Source of the DNA: Cognatiyoonia sediminum
GTDB taxonomy: Bacteria > Pseudomonadota > Alphaproteobacteria > Rhodobacterales > Rhodobacteraceae
Direction: 5' to 3'
DNA length: 64,000 nt
Assembly (NCBI RefSeq): GCF_900129845.1
Contig: NZ_FQXB01000005.1
Coordinates: 62,001-126,000 of the forward strand
Positions 52,207 through 61,274 of this stretch are shown piece after piece; the stretch's first letter is position 1, and each line of letters starts with the position of its first letter. The notes under the pieces are model-generated. The model saw only the letters and a program-made list of their open reading frames with translations, was not told the origin of the DNA and ran no database searches. Made by a program: the position numbers and the translations under genes.

Positions 52207-53522
52207 GGTACAGGCAAGCCACTCGGTACAGTTGCGGGCACCCCTAAGCGACCGTCGATGCTGTTTTGATCTGTCAGCGTCTGCAAAAAGGCGACCAGAT
52301 CAGAGATGTCCGATGGGCTAAGTTTGATTGTTACAACGGACACTGCCTTTGCTATTGCATCGACTTCGGCCTCATCCGACATAATGGTCGCATCTTCGTG
52401 GTCGAATGCTGGCAAGATCGCACTGGCGATGTCATAGTTTTGCAGTCCTACGATCGGGTTCGCATGTGCTGAGACAAATTGGGCGAGGTCGCTATGCGCA
52501 CCTGCGTGCCCATAGGGTCCAGTAGCCGCGATATTTCTTAAGGACGGTGTGCGGAAGGCGTAACGATCAGACTCGTTACCTGTTACGCGAAAGCGACCAT
52601 CATCGCGGTAATGCGTCTCGAATGTCGCTGACTTTCCCGGCCCTATCTGAGGCGCACCCATAGCGTGAAATTTGTGATCGGTCTGGAAGGGACCTCTATG
52701 ACAGGAAGCGCAATTCGCAGATCCGTAGAAAAGCTCCATCCCGCGTAGTTCAGCACCAGCAAGCTCTTCGTCTCCACGCAAAACGGCATCGAACTTCGAC
52801 TGGTCTGAACGCCACTCCCACTCCATGAAGGAGGCAATCGCGTTTGATATATCGGCGAAGGTGATGTCGTCGGGGGTGTCGACATGATCGTAGACTTCCA
52901 CAAAGAGATCAGCGTACCCAGGAATGTCTCCAACTCGTTTCGTTAGAATATCCCATGCCCCGCCATCTCCGGTGATGCGCCCCTGCCGAACAGCTTGGGC
53001 GACGTCGTTTTCGCCATAAGATCCCGCCATCTCATCTCGACTGAGAACAGGGAACATGGTCTGCGCCGAAAGAACTGACTCAAACCCTTGCAACATATCG
53101 CTGTCGAGCGGAGTTCGAATTCCGCCCGGGAAAGACGCATCTTCCTCTAAGCGCCCGTCGTGAAACATGACGCGGAATTCGTGGGCCCCCAGATTGAACA
53201 AGGCAGGAGCATTTCGAGGGATACGCTCTTCCGGCTTGTTGTCTGGATCAAAAACGCGGTCGGGACCTAACCCGACACCGCCGTCGCCAAAGGAAAGTGA
53301 AACGCCGTCTCCGGTTGCAAATCTAGGGTGGTGACACGTTGCACAAGCGATGGATTTATTGCCTGAGAGGATCGGATCATAGAATAAGTCACGGCCCAAG
53401 GGCACTGCGTCTTTGTTGATTGCTCGATAATCTTGGTCTTCGATCGCCGCTGGCAATTCGACCGCCTGCGCAGCCATTCCGGTGCCGATCAATACCAGCG
53501 GCAGTATAGCGCGAATACTCAC
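52203..53522 (-). CDS. Di-haem cytochrome c peroxidase/MauG-family protein
   Basis: 439 residues. Periplasmic; signal peptide MSIRAILPLVLIGTGMAAQA. Two haem c motifs CATCH (in CATCHHPRFATGDG) and CASCH (in CASCHRGPFQTDHKF), with PLGRDLFYDPILSG near the front and TPSLRNIAATGPYGHAG near the end, which are family landmarks. The GTG start at 53522 has GGAGG at the right distance; in-frame starts further up would place the signal peptide inside the protein. Electron partner and substrate are unknown; MauG-type activity would need a partner. Confidence 0.92.
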   Translation of the reverse strand: MSIRAILPLVLIGTGMAAQAVELPAAIEDQDYRAINKDAVPLGRDLFYDPILSGNKSIACATCHHPRFATGDGVSLSFGDGGVGLGPDRVFDPDNKPEERIPRNAPALFNLGAHEFRVMFHDGRLEEDASFPGGIRTPLDSDMLQGFESVLSAQTMFPVLSRDEMAGSYGENDVAQAVRQGRITGDGGAWDILTKRVGDIPGYADLFVEVYDHVDTPDDITFADISNAIASFMEWEWRSDQSKFDAVLRGDEELAGAELRGMELFYGSANCASCHRGPFQTDHKFHAMGAPQIGPGKSATFETHYRDDGRFRVTGNESDRYAFRTPSLRNIAATGPYGHAGAHSDLAQFVSAHANPIVGLQNYDIASAILPAFDHEDATIMSDEAEVDAIAKAVSVVTIKLSPSDISDLVAFLQTLTDQNSIDGRLGVPATVPSGLPVP

Positions 53523-53688
53523 AGAAGGCCCTCCAATTCCCAGAGTCATAATGAGGGGTAACGAGAACAAAAACAACGGTTTGGATGGGTTTTGGGGATA
53601 GTTTTGTGAAGCAATTTCTGATGCTTACAAATAGTGTGTTCTGAACACTTTCCCCTTAGAGGGATCAACCGATTTATCCTTGACGCAA

Positions 53689-53715
53689 CTCCGCGTTCTT
53701 TCTGAGGAAGCGGAG
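53689..53715. other. Stem-loop in the acnB upstream region
   Basis: CTCCGC (53689-53694), bulged G, TTCTT, loop TCTG, AGGAA, GCGGAG (53710-53715); one T-G wobble. No T-run after it in either direction. It lies upstream of the promoter I favour for acnB, so an RNA role is uncertain. Confidence 0.4.
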
Positions 53716-53770
53716 ACGTAAATTCAAATTGACTGGCCGGATCGTTACTGGTTGAACATTGTAAATTCAT

Positions 53771-53788
53771 TGTATACATCGGTATACA
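53771..53788. promoter_or_regulatory. Palindromic operator candidate over the acnB promoter
   Basis: Perfect arms TGTATAC (53771-53777) and GTATACA (53782-53788), spacer ATCG. It overlaps the putative -10 TATACA. TGTATAC-type half-sites are typical of GntR-family repressors. The regulator is not in the window. Confidence 0.6.
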
Positions 53789-53864
53789 TATTGACGAGCG
53801 TCTCGAATTAGCCCACCAGTCGCTCGCGATTTGCCAGAACATTTGAACCGACCGCGAGAAAGCC

Positions 53865-56657
53865 ATGAGCCTGTACACAGCCTATCTTGAAGAGATCGAA
53901 GCCCGCAAAGAACAGGGCCTAAACCCGAAGCCAATTGATGATGCCGCTTTGACAAAAGAAATCATCGATCAGATCAAAGATACAGCGAACCCGCATCGGT
54001 CGGATTCATTGAATTTCTTCATCTACAACACGCTCCCCGGAACAACGAGTGCCGCAGGTGAAAAGGCGCAGTTCCTGAAAGAGATCATTCTTGGGCAATC
54101 GGTCGTGGCAGAAATCAACGCGGCATACGCATTCGAACTGCTTTCGCATATGAAAGGCGGACCGTCGGTCGAAGTGCTGTTGGATTTGGCCTTGGGCGAT
54201 GATCTGGCCACTGCTGAGCAGGCTGCCGAAGTCCTGAAGACACAAGTGTTCCTGTATGAAGCGGATACGGATCGACTGAAAGGCGCTCACGAGGCTGGCA
54301 ACGCGATCGCGACGGACATCATTGAAAGCTATCTGGCCGCTGAATTCTTCACCAAACTGCCGGACGTCGATGAAGAGGTCAAAGTTGTCACGTTTGTTGC
54401 CGCAGAAGGCGACATTTCGACAGACCTTCTTTCCCCCGGTAATCAAGCCCACTCTCGCGCCGACCGTGAGTTGCACGGCAAATGCCTGATCGATGAAAAG
54501 GCGCAAAAGCACATTGAAGAATTGAAGCTTCAGCACCCAGACAAGCGGGTCATGCTGATTGCCGAAAAAGGCACGATGGGCGTTGGCAGCTCTCGCATGT
54601 CCGGTGTGAATAACGTCGCTTTGTGGACCGGCAAACAAGCGAGCCCATATGTGCCTTTCGTCAATATCGCACCGGTCGTAGCCGGAACAAACGGAATTTC
54701 CCCCATCTTCCTGACGACGGTTGGCGTAACCGGTGGCATCGGTGTCGATCTGAAAAACTGGGTCAAGAAAGTGGACGAGGATGGCAACCCGATCCTCAAC
54801 AACGATGGCAACCCGATTCTGGAGCAGAAGTATTCCGTAGAGACTGGGACTGTTCTAACCATCAACACAAAAGATAAGAAACTCTACAGCGAGGACGGCT
54901 CTGAAGAGCTTGTAGATATGGCCTCTTCCTTCACGCCTCAGAAGATGGAGTTCATGAAGGCAGGTGGCTCTTACGCGATTGTTTTCGGTAAGAAACTTCA
55001 GAGCTTTGCCGCCGAAACACTTGGCAAAGAAGCTCCGCAAGTCTTCGCGCCTTCAAAAGAGATCAGTCATGAGGGTCAAGGTCTGACCGCTGTTGAGAAA
55101 ATCTTCAATGCAAACGCCCGCGGAGTGTCGTCTGATGCGCCACTGCATGCTGGCTCTGATGTCCGTGTCGGCGTCAACATTGTCGGATCTCAGGACACCA
55201 CCGGATTGATGACAATGCAGGAGCTTGAGGCGATGGCGGCGACGGTTGTTTCTCCATCTGTGGATGGCGCCTATCAATCCGGCTGTCACACCGCATCGGT
55301 TTGGGATGTGAAGGCGCAAGCAAACACGCCCCGACTGATGAAATTCATGAATGACTTTGGCCTTGTTACAGGTCGCGACCCCAAGGGCGTTTATCATTCA
55401 ATGACCGACGTCATTCACAAAGTTCTGAATGACATCACCGTCAGCGATTGGGACATCATCATCGGTGGCGACAGCCACACACGAATGTCAAAAGGCGTGG
55501 CTTTTGGGGCGGACTCCGGAACTGTGGCGCTCGCCCTTGCAACGGGTGAGGCGTCGATGCCGATCCCACAGTCAGTGAAAGTGACATTCAAAGGGCAGAT
55601 GGCCGATCACATGGACTTCCGCGACGTGGTGCACGCAACCCAAGCGCAGATGCTAGAACAGCATAGCGACAACGTTTTTCAAGGCCGCGTGATTGAGGTG
55701 CATATTGGGACGCTGCTGGCCGACCAAGCCTTTACTTTCACGGACTGGACGGCTGAAATGAAAGCAAAAGCCTCGGTCTGTATCTCCAACGACGAGACTT
55801 TGATTGGGTCTTTGGAACTGGCGAAATCCCGCATCCAGATCATGATGGACAAGGGGATGGAGCACGACAATGGCATGTTGGCGAGCTTGCTTGCCAAAGC
55901 GGATCAGCGGATTGCAGAGATCAAATCGGGCGAAAGACCAGCCCTGCGCCCTGACGAGAATGCAAAATACTTCGCGGAAGTTGTGGTTGATCTCGACCAG
56001 ATCGTTGAACCAATGATCGCCGACCCAGACGTGAATAACGTCGATGTTTCAAAGCGGTATACGCATGACACGATCCGTCCGATTTCATTCTATAACGCGC
56101 AAAAAGAAGTCGATCTTGGCTTTGTCGGATCATGCATGGTGCACAAGGGCGACATCAAAATTGTCGCACAGATGCTACGCAACCTTGAGGCCGCAAATGG
56201 CAAGGTAGAATTCAAAGCGCCGTTGGTTGTAACTGCGCCGACCTACAACATCATCGAAGAGTTGAAGGAAGAAGGCGACTGGGAAATCTTGCAGAAATAT
56301 TGCGGGTTCGAATTCGACGATACGGCACCGAAGCAGGTCGCGCGTACCGAGTATGAGAATATTCTCTACCTAGAGCGCCCCGGTTGTAACCTCTGCATGG
56401 GAAACCAAGAAAAGGCGGCTAAGGGTGACACGGTTTTGGCAACGTCGACCCGTTTGTTCCAAGGACGTGTGGTTGCTGACTCTGAGACAAAGAAGGGTGA
56501 GTCCTTGCTTGGTTCCACGCCGGTCGTTGTGTTGTCCGCTATCTTGGGGCGCACACCGACATTGGAGGAATACAAGGAAGCGGTGGAAGGCATCGACCTG
56601 ACAAAATTCGCGCCGCCTAAGAAGACGCCATTGGACGCGCTTTCCGTCCACTACTAA
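53865..56657 (+). CDS. acnB: Bifunctional aconitate hydratase 2 / 2-methylisocitrate dehydratase
   Basis: 930 residues. Isomerises citrate and isocitrate in the TCA cycle and can hydrate 2-methylaconitate in the methylcitrate cycle. AcnB-type HEAT-like N-terminus (AYAFELLSHMKGGPSVEVLL), swivel domain, and the iron-sulfur ligands in SGCHTASVWD and ERPGCNLCMGNQ. Substrate-site GGDSHTRMSKG is present. About 65 residues longer than E. coli AcnB. Sole gene of its transcript; a strong terminator follows. Confidence 0.97.
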   Translation: MSLYTAYLEEIEARKEQGLNPKPIDDAALTKEIIDQIKDTANPHRSDSLNFFIYNTLPGTTSAAGEKAQFLKEIILGQSVVAEINAAYAFELLSHMKGGPSVEVLLDLALGDDLATAEQAAEVLKTQVFLYEADTDRLKGAHEAGNAIATDIIESYLAAEFFTKLPDVDEEVKVVTFVAAEGDISTDLLSPGNQAHSRADRELHGKCLIDEKAQKHIEELKLQHPDKRVMLIAEKGTMGVGSSRMSGVNNVALWTGKQASPYVPFVNIAPVVAGTNGISPIFLTTVGVTGGIGVDLKNWVKKVDEDGNPILNNDGNPILEQKYSVETGTVLTINTKDKKLYSEDGSEELVDMASSFTPQKMEFMKAGGSYAIVFGKKLQSFAAETLGKEAPQVFAPSKEISHEGQGLTAVEKIFNANARGVSSDAPLHAGSDVRVGVNIVGSQDTTGLMTMQELEAMAATVVSPSVDGAYQSGCHTASVWDVKAQANTPRLMKFMNDFGLVTGRDPKGVYHSMTDVIHKVLNDITVSDWDIIIGGDSHTRMSKGVAFGADSGTVALALATGEASMPIPQSVKVTFKGQMADHMDFRDVVHATQAQMLEQHSDNVFQGRVIEVHIGTLLADQAFTFTDWTAEMKAKASVCISNDETLIGSLELAKSRIQIMMDKGMEHDNGMLASLLAKADQRIAEIKSGERPALRPDENAKYFAEVVVDLDQIVEPMIADPDVNNVDVSKRYTHDTIRPISFYNAQKEVDLGFVGSCMVHKGDIKIVAQMLRNLEAANGKVEFKAPLVVTAPTYNIIEELKEEGDWEILQKYCGFEFDDTAPKQVARTEYENILYLERPGCNLCMGNQEKAAKGDTVLATSTRLFQGRVVADSETKKGESLLGSTPVVVLSAILGRTPTLEEYKEAVEGIDLTKFAPPKKTPLDALSVHY

Positions 56658-56661
56658 ACAT

Positions 56662-56693
56662 AAATGAGCGGCCCAACGGGCCGCTCATTTTAC
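56662..56693. terminator. Bidirectional terminator after acnB
   Basis: Thirteen-base perfect stem AAATGAGCGGCCC (56662-56674), loop AAC, GGGCCGCTCATTT (56678-56690), T-run in the plus direction and A-rich left flank that gives U in the minus direction. Shared by acnB and the GST gene. Confidence 0.9.
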
Positions 56694-56721
56694 GTTCTGG
56701 GGTTTACGCGTGCCCTTATTT

Positions 56722-57738
56722 CTACCGCGCCAGTTCTGGATGCGCGTACGCTTCCGGGTACGTCATCGGGCTCAACGGGCCGAGCGGCACCACACCATTC
56801 CATGACCTGCCAAAATACCCCTGTCTGCAATGCACCAATGATCCTGCCGTAGACACTCCGTTCAACGCGTAAACACGACAGAGCCAACGCCATAGGTTCG
56901 GGTAGTCAAGGATATGCGCACCGTTCAGTTTCATGCGAACGTAGTAGACAGGATCGTGGCGGTAGAGCGTTGGAAACAAACGTAAATCGGCTTCCGTAAA
57001 AGCGTCACCTGTCAGATAGAGCCGTCCGTTAGATAACAGACCTTCAAGATGCTCCAAAGTCTCGAAGTAGGCTTTGAAGGCGTCCGCATAGACTGTCTGG
57101 TCGGAGGAAAATCCGGCTTTGTAAGCGCCGTTGTTGATGGTTGTATAGATACGTTCGTTCAGGGTGGCGATATCATCGCGCACCGTTTCGTCGTCAGGCA
57201 AAAGTCGTGGGCGACCTGCCAGATTACTTCCCAAAGCACCAGAGTGCACATCCAGCATACGGATAATCTCGGCGCTCTCGTTGTTCACGATGCGACCTGT
57301 CACCTTGTCGTACAAAATGGGAACGGACTGTTCATCAGATCCCTCACGTTGATAGACCTGCTTGGCCAAGCGTAGCCCTTCGCCGGTGCCTGTTTCCAAG
57401 GTGCATTCGTCAAGGGTCTGTCCAGTTAAGCTCGCTACACGTTTAGGCGCAAACTCCCACAAATTAGGGCCAGCCGGATCTTCCTCACCGGTGCGATTAG
57501 GGAATGCGACATCCAACGTGATGCTATCCTCCAACCCTAAAACAGCACGCGCCAAGGTCACCCGATGGCACCACGGGCAGTTCAGAGCAACGAAAAGGTG
57601 ATACCGGCCGGGCTCCGCTGGAAAATCAGGGTCCCCAATGGCACTTCGAAAACCGCTGACGCCGCGCACGAATTCCCCTCGTGCACGGCGTCCTTTTGCA
57701 TCGGTTTGATCTTCTTGTGTAGAAGCGTCTTTCGTCAT
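56722..57738 (-). CDS. Glutathione S-transferase, glutathionyl-hydroquinone reductase type (Ecm4/YqjG-like)
   Basis: 338 residues, the length of Xi-class enzymes. Reduces glutathionyl-hydroquinones. Catalytic-cysteine motif ALNCPWCHRVTLARAVLGLE, then VPILYDKVTGRIVNNESAEII and the helical domain with RLYLTGDAFTEADLRLFPTLYRHDPVYYV (TGDAFTEADLRLF). Cytoplasmic. Its start lies two bases from the hemerythrin stop, so both are co-transcribed; a detoxification role for the pair is likely. Confidence 0.92.
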   Translation of the reverse strand: MTKDASTQEDQTDAKGRRARGEFVRGVSGFRSAIGDPDFPAEPGRYHLFVALNCPWCHRVTLARAVLGLEDSITLDVAFPNRTGEEDPAGPNLWEFAPKRVASLTGQTLDECTLETGTGEGLRLAKQVYQREGSDEQSVPILYDKVTGRIVNNESAEIIRMLDVHSGALGSNLAGRPRLLPDDETVRDDIATLNERIYTTINNGAYKAGFSSDQTVYADAFKAYFETLEHLEGLLSNGRLYLTGDAFTEADLRLFPTLYRHDPVYYVRMKLNGAHILDYPNLWRWLCRVYALNGVSTAGSLVHCRQGYFGRSWNGVVPLGPLSPMTYPEAYAHPELAR

Positions 57739-57739
57739 T

Positions 57740-58306
57740 CTAGCCTCTTAAGCGGTAATGAAGAATAATCGGGACTGCCAACTCCTCTTCGTCACTCAAG
57801 TGACGATTTAAAAAAGCTTCAATGGCATCAGCAGCCGGAAGAACGTCGTTTGCTTCTTCCAGTGATTGCGCCTCGTCCAACGTGGCCAGTTTGATCACTC
57901 TATTTGCCTTGCGTGTTATGTCGTCCGACACCTTATCTAGATCGGCATGATCCTGTTCCAACAAATCAAGTCCCTTATCAAAACGAGGGTCCGCTGCGGA
58001 CAGTTCTGGAAAGTAGCTATGATCTTCCCAACCGTGATGGCCGTGCAAGTTCGCAACGAGGTTTCCGCCGAAGTAAGAGAGTCGACCAATATAATCACCT
58101 AAGGCAATATCCTTGTTCAAAACCGCTTCGGTATCGAGCCGAACGCGTTCAGATACGCGACGAAACATCTGGTGGGCACCGAGCCAGTGGCGGGTTTTCT
58201 CATGAAACCCTGGATGGGCGTCCCACTCGTCGCGTGGATATTTGTCCAGAAGAAACCGCATCTCTTCCGGCATGTCGCTTTCACGAATTTTGTATGTATT
58301 GAGCAT
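57740..58306 (-). CDS. Hemerythrin HHE-domain protein
   Basis: 188 residues. Four-helix bundle with scattered metal ligands: WLGAHQMFRRV, LHGHHGWEDHSYFPEL, LEQDHADLDKV and RHLSDEEELAVPIIL. These suit a non-haem di-iron centre binding O2 or NO, or responding to redox. No transmembrane or signalling domain is attached. AAGGAG precedes its ATG at 58306. First gene of a two-gene operon with the GST. Confidence 0.88.
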   Translation of the reverse strand: MLNTYKIRESDMPEEMRFLLDKYPRDEWDAHPGFHEKTRHWLGAHQMFRRVSERVRLDTEAVLNKDIALGDYIGRLSYFGGNLVANLHGHHGWEDHSYFPELSAADPRFDKGLDLLEQDHADLDKVSDDITRKANRVIKLATLDEAQSLEEANDVLPAADAIEAFLNRHLSDEEELAVPIILHYRLRG

Positions 58307-58413
58307 TGGTCATCTCCTTTCGAGAGATGATGTGGGGACGCGTTGACGTTACGCCAACCCTTTGAGAGCAACGCGGCTATGTCGCTGTTGCAGTTAGATG
58401 ATGCCCAACAACA

Positions 58414-58447
58414 AAAGCCGAGGCGCCTTTCTGCTCGCCCCGGCTTT
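58414..58447 (-). terminator. Terminator of the unknown gene at 58474
   Basis: Arms AAAGCCGAGGCG (58414-58425) and CGCCCCGGCTTT (58436-58447) with a ten-base loop; one A/C mismatch becomes a G-U pair on the minus strand. Followed there by TTTTGTTGTT. Confidence 0.75.
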
Positions 58448-58473
58448 GAATATTCAATGTATTGAAGCCTGGA

Positions 58474-59082
58474 TCAGGCAGCCACGCTTTCCTCAAAAAC
58501 CTTCGGCAAAAACTCCTTTGTCGAAGCTGCGTTGTAGATCGCGAAGCCGACTTGCGGCTCGAATTTCATTAGCAGCGCTGCAAAGCGGCCGGAGATATGT
58601 TTGCGGCGGGAGATACCGAACCGCTTCATGAACCCTTCGATCCCCATCACGCACAGGCCACCTTTGCGCGCATCTTCAACGGTAACATCAAGTGACTTGC
58701 GACCTGACAAGAGTTCGTTTTGCAGGACTTCGAGCCTTCTCCAGTTCTGTTTGATCGCGCGACGCGTTGACCAGCAACTTTCTGCATCGGCAAACGCTTC
58801 TGTCGCAGTGGATGCCGGTGAGTGGTACCCTTTCTTTTTGCCGTCACGGCGCACATACCAAAGAAGATCACCTTCATCCGTAATCGCGCGATAGGCGGTC
58901 GCGCCCACACGTTCTGACCGAACGCTGTTCTCCAGATCGACCCACATGGGAACCCAGTCGGCGGTCTCCCGTTGTATCTGCGCTTCGATGGCGAATTCTT
59001 GCTCCATCAAGGACAGATCGCCGCGAACCTGAACCAGAGACTTCAATACATCTCGGTGGTCGAATTTATTGGTCTTTTTCAT
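58474..59082 (-). CDS. Unknown protein of 202 residues
   Basis: Not recognised. Basic, soluble, no signal peptide or membrane helix. Helical N-part (VLKSLVQVRGDLSLMEQEF) followed by AYRAITDEGDLLWYVRRDGKKKG, a Lys/Arg rich helix (TRRAIKQNWRRLEVLQNEL) and GFMKRFGISRRKHISGRFA near the end. The ATG at 59082 has GAGG upstream and gives a sensible N-terminus (MKKTNKFDH); an in-frame ATG at 59271 would add 63 residues of unconserved-looking sequence. Own terminator, so a single-gene transcript. Possible nucleic-acid binding from its charge; not shown. Confidence 0.65.
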   Translation of the reverse strand: MKKTNKFDHRDVLKSLVQVRGDLSLMEQEFAIEAQIQRETADWVPMWVDLENSVRSERVGATAYRAITDEGDLLWYVRRDGKKKGYHSPASTATEAFADAESCWSTRRAIKQNWRRLEVLQNELLSGRKSLDVTVEDARKGGLCVMGIEGFMKRFGISRRKHISGRFAALLMKFEPQVGFAIYNAASTKEFLPKVFEESVAA

Positions 59083-59356
59083 TTTGGAACCTCGGATTGG
59101 GGCTCTGCATTGCCATCGAATTCGACGCAGAACGGAAATGAATTTCGGAAAAATTTTTAAAGCAGAACGCGATAGCCAATGGGTGTTGTAACGCGCGGGG
59201 CGTCCAAAAAAGCCAACGAAATCGTCAGGCCGTTTAAGGCTGTCGATCTCGTTGGTGGCTAAAATAGTCATTTTTTGCTCACAGGTGCTTCAATGAGCAT
59301 GAGCTTCGTTGACCTCGCGTCAGAAAAAATCCCCCATATGGGGTAAAAAGGTCGAA

Positions 59357-61120
59357 TCAGCAGTATTTTTTTGCGGTTGCGACGACTTCGCGCCAATGGC
59401 GGAAAAACATTAACTGCCCGCTATCCTCATAAACGCGGAAGTCGATCCAAGGGTAGTCTTTTGCGTACTCTTCAATCGTATCGGGATGAACACTGGGATC
59501 TTGGGTGCCGTTGAACGAAATGAACGGGAACCGGCCTTCGCTTTGCTTGATAAGCTCTGGCGGGACTTTGCCATGTTCATAAAGCGATTGGCGGGCGAAC
59601 GATTCATGCGCATTATGTTGTTCTGAAAGGCAAATTTCAGATCCTGTGATCATCGCTTCGAACACTTCGGGATCTTCAAACGTATCGATGTCCGCTTTTG
59701 AGTCCCCGAAGACAGAGTGGACAAAGGCCCGTTTTCCACCACGCTTTGCAAGATGGAATCCTGCTTTGACGAGGAAGGGGAGGACTTGAGGCGTGTAGCG
59801 CGCACCAGCTTGAATGAAACGATGCCATTTGTGCATGCGTTCGAACTGTTGCGGACGGGTGAAAGGAAAAACCCCTCCAGCGGCGATGACCGCAGTGACT
59901 TGGCCGGGGCGCATCAGATCCAATTCGATTGCAAAGAGATGATCCGCACCGAGCGATATGACGGGACAGGGTGGCACATTTTCAGCGTCCAATACTGTGA
60001 TCAAATCTTGCGCGACGAGCTTTCCAAAATCACCTTTCTTCGGCAGCGCAGAAGAATGACCGAAACCTCCGCGAACGGGTGCGATGATTTTCAAACCCAT
60101 TGCCTTGGCTTCCGCTTCGGCCGAGGCTGGCCATCGCATAAATCCAAAGTCCATATGCAGATACAAGATCGGTGAACCATTCGGATCGCCAAGGATCAAA
60201 TAATCCAACGACCTGCCGTCAGGAGCGTCAACCGTCTGAAAGGGCACTGGATCAAGGGCTTCAAACCCTTCGGAGATGACTCTGGGTCCTGGATTCGTCT
60301 CCGTGGTCAGAGTCGCGATATCCATCATTGACATAGTGAGCCTGACAAGCTCGACCTGAGTACGTGTTTCTGTCTTCGACAGGATGGTTTTTAGCTGTCC
60401 TCGAACCGTCTCCAAAGACCGACCACGGGTTTCCGCAATTTCCTTCAGCGAACAGCATTCAACCAATAGCCTGACCACTTCGACTTCGGCTTTCGAAAGG
60501 CCAAAAGCAGAATGGAGGATATCGCCAAAACCAACGGGCCAGCTGAGATCGGATGTGACGGCAATGACTACAGGTGCGTCAGTTGAAAGCATCACGCGCT
60601 TCATGTGGAAAACGATGAAATGTCCTTCGTCAGCCGCCCTCACGCGGAAAACAGACGTTTGCGGCCCGTCGCTCGGCATCATCCTCGCGCATTGGCGGGC
60701 AAGGGCGGCGCGGTCCATCTCATCTAGCGCAATACGGGACAACCCCATCCCCTTTGAACTCCGTAAGACGCGCTCGGCGGCGTCGTTTAATTCCAAGATA
60801 CTGAGGTCACGGTCGATAATGACGGCCGCCATTGTGTCGAATTGCGTCATGAGCAGCTCAATCTCGGAAGGGCCAGTCGCGAGATCCCCGCGTTCGAGAA
60901 ATTCGGCAGCGCGGTCAAAATGGCCCAAGATCGAGGCATCATCTAACGAAGGGGCTTCTAAACCGTGAGACCGCATTGGACCCATGGTGGTTTCCCACTT
61001 GTCCAACAGCGTCTCATAGCGGGAAGGATCCAATGCCACATCGTAAACTCGGCTGATGATGTCATCCCAATCAGCGTCACTGGCCAAGGCACGTCGGTCT
61101 TGTAGCTGAGGTTTCGTCAT
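59357..61120 (-). CDS. PAS-LuxR-alpha/beta-hydrolase fusion regulator, hydrolase site apparently inactive
   Basis: 587 residues. Residues about 85-190 look like a PAS domain (TMAAVIIDRDLSILELNDAAERVL), 203-265 a LuxR-type HTH (GLSKAEVEVVRLLVECCSLKEIAE), 290-587 an alpha/beta-hydrolase (SPILYLHMDFGFMRW; APVRGGFGHSS; GTQDPSVHPDTIEEYA). The nucleophile region reads SLGADHLFA (389-397), with Gly where Ser belongs; the oxyanion HG is HM (322-323); the catalytic His place is Gln (GQLMFFRHW, 569). The acid Asp541 remains. A ligand-sensing pseudo-enzyme tied to a DNA-binding domain is the best reading; inferred. Confidence 0.82.
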   Translation of the reverse strand: MTKPQLQDRRALASDADWDDIISRVYDVALDPSRYETLLDKWETTMGPMRSHGLEAPSLDDASILGHFDRAAEFLERGDLATGPSEIELLMTQFDTMAAVIIDRDLSILELNDAAERVLRSSKGMGLSRIALDEMDRAALARQCARMMPSDGPQTSVFRVRAADEGHFIVFHMKRVMLSTDAPVVIAVTSDLSWPVGFGDILHSAFGLSKAEVEVVRLLVECCSLKEIAETRGRSLETVRGQLKTILSKTETRTQVELVRLTMSMMDIATLTTETNPGPRVISEGFEALDPVPFQTVDAPDGRSLDYLILGDPNGSPILYLHMDFGFMRWPASAEAEAKAMGLKIIAPVRGGFGHSSALPKKGDFGKLVAQDLITVLDAENVPPCPVISLGADHLFAIELDLMRPGQVTAVIAAGGVFPFTRPQQFERMHKWHRFIQAGARYTPQVLPFLVKAGFHLAKRGGKRAFVHSVFGDSKADIDTFEDPEVFEAMITGSEICLSEQHNAHESFARQSLYEHGKVPPELIKQSEGRFPFISFNGTQDPSVHPDTIEEYAKDYPWIDFRVYEDSGQLMFFRHWREVVATAKKYC

Positions 61121-61274
61121 TCGCTAGTATTTCCCAGTGTTGTACGAATGGTTAATGCTTCGTTAAGTCTGAACCATTCCGACGTTGACGCAAGGTCAGG
61201 AATCTCTGACTAAATGCGATCCAACACCATCAGAGCGTGTATTTAGGGGGGAAATTTTCTGGGAAATCGTCAAA

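Larger units (their letters stand above)
53523..53864. other. 342-base intergenic region upstream of acnB
   Basis: No ORF with coding character. It contains the hairpin at 53689-53715, a possible -35 TTGAAC at 53752 and a -10-like TATACA at 53773 (15-base spacing, short), and the palindrome at 53771-53788 overlapping that -10. Rest is AT-rich without recognised features. Confidence 0.7.

Noticed and set aside
54780-54820. 24-base tandem repeat (GATGGCAACCCGAT copies) inside acnB
   Set aside because: It encodes an Asp-Gly-Asn-Pro loop of the kind I recall at this place in AcnB proteins, so an ordinary family feature rather than a recent insertion.
59083-59271. 63-residue N-terminal extension of the unknown gene at 58474
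   Set aside because: No ribosome site and low-complexity look; the ATG at 59082 is better placed.
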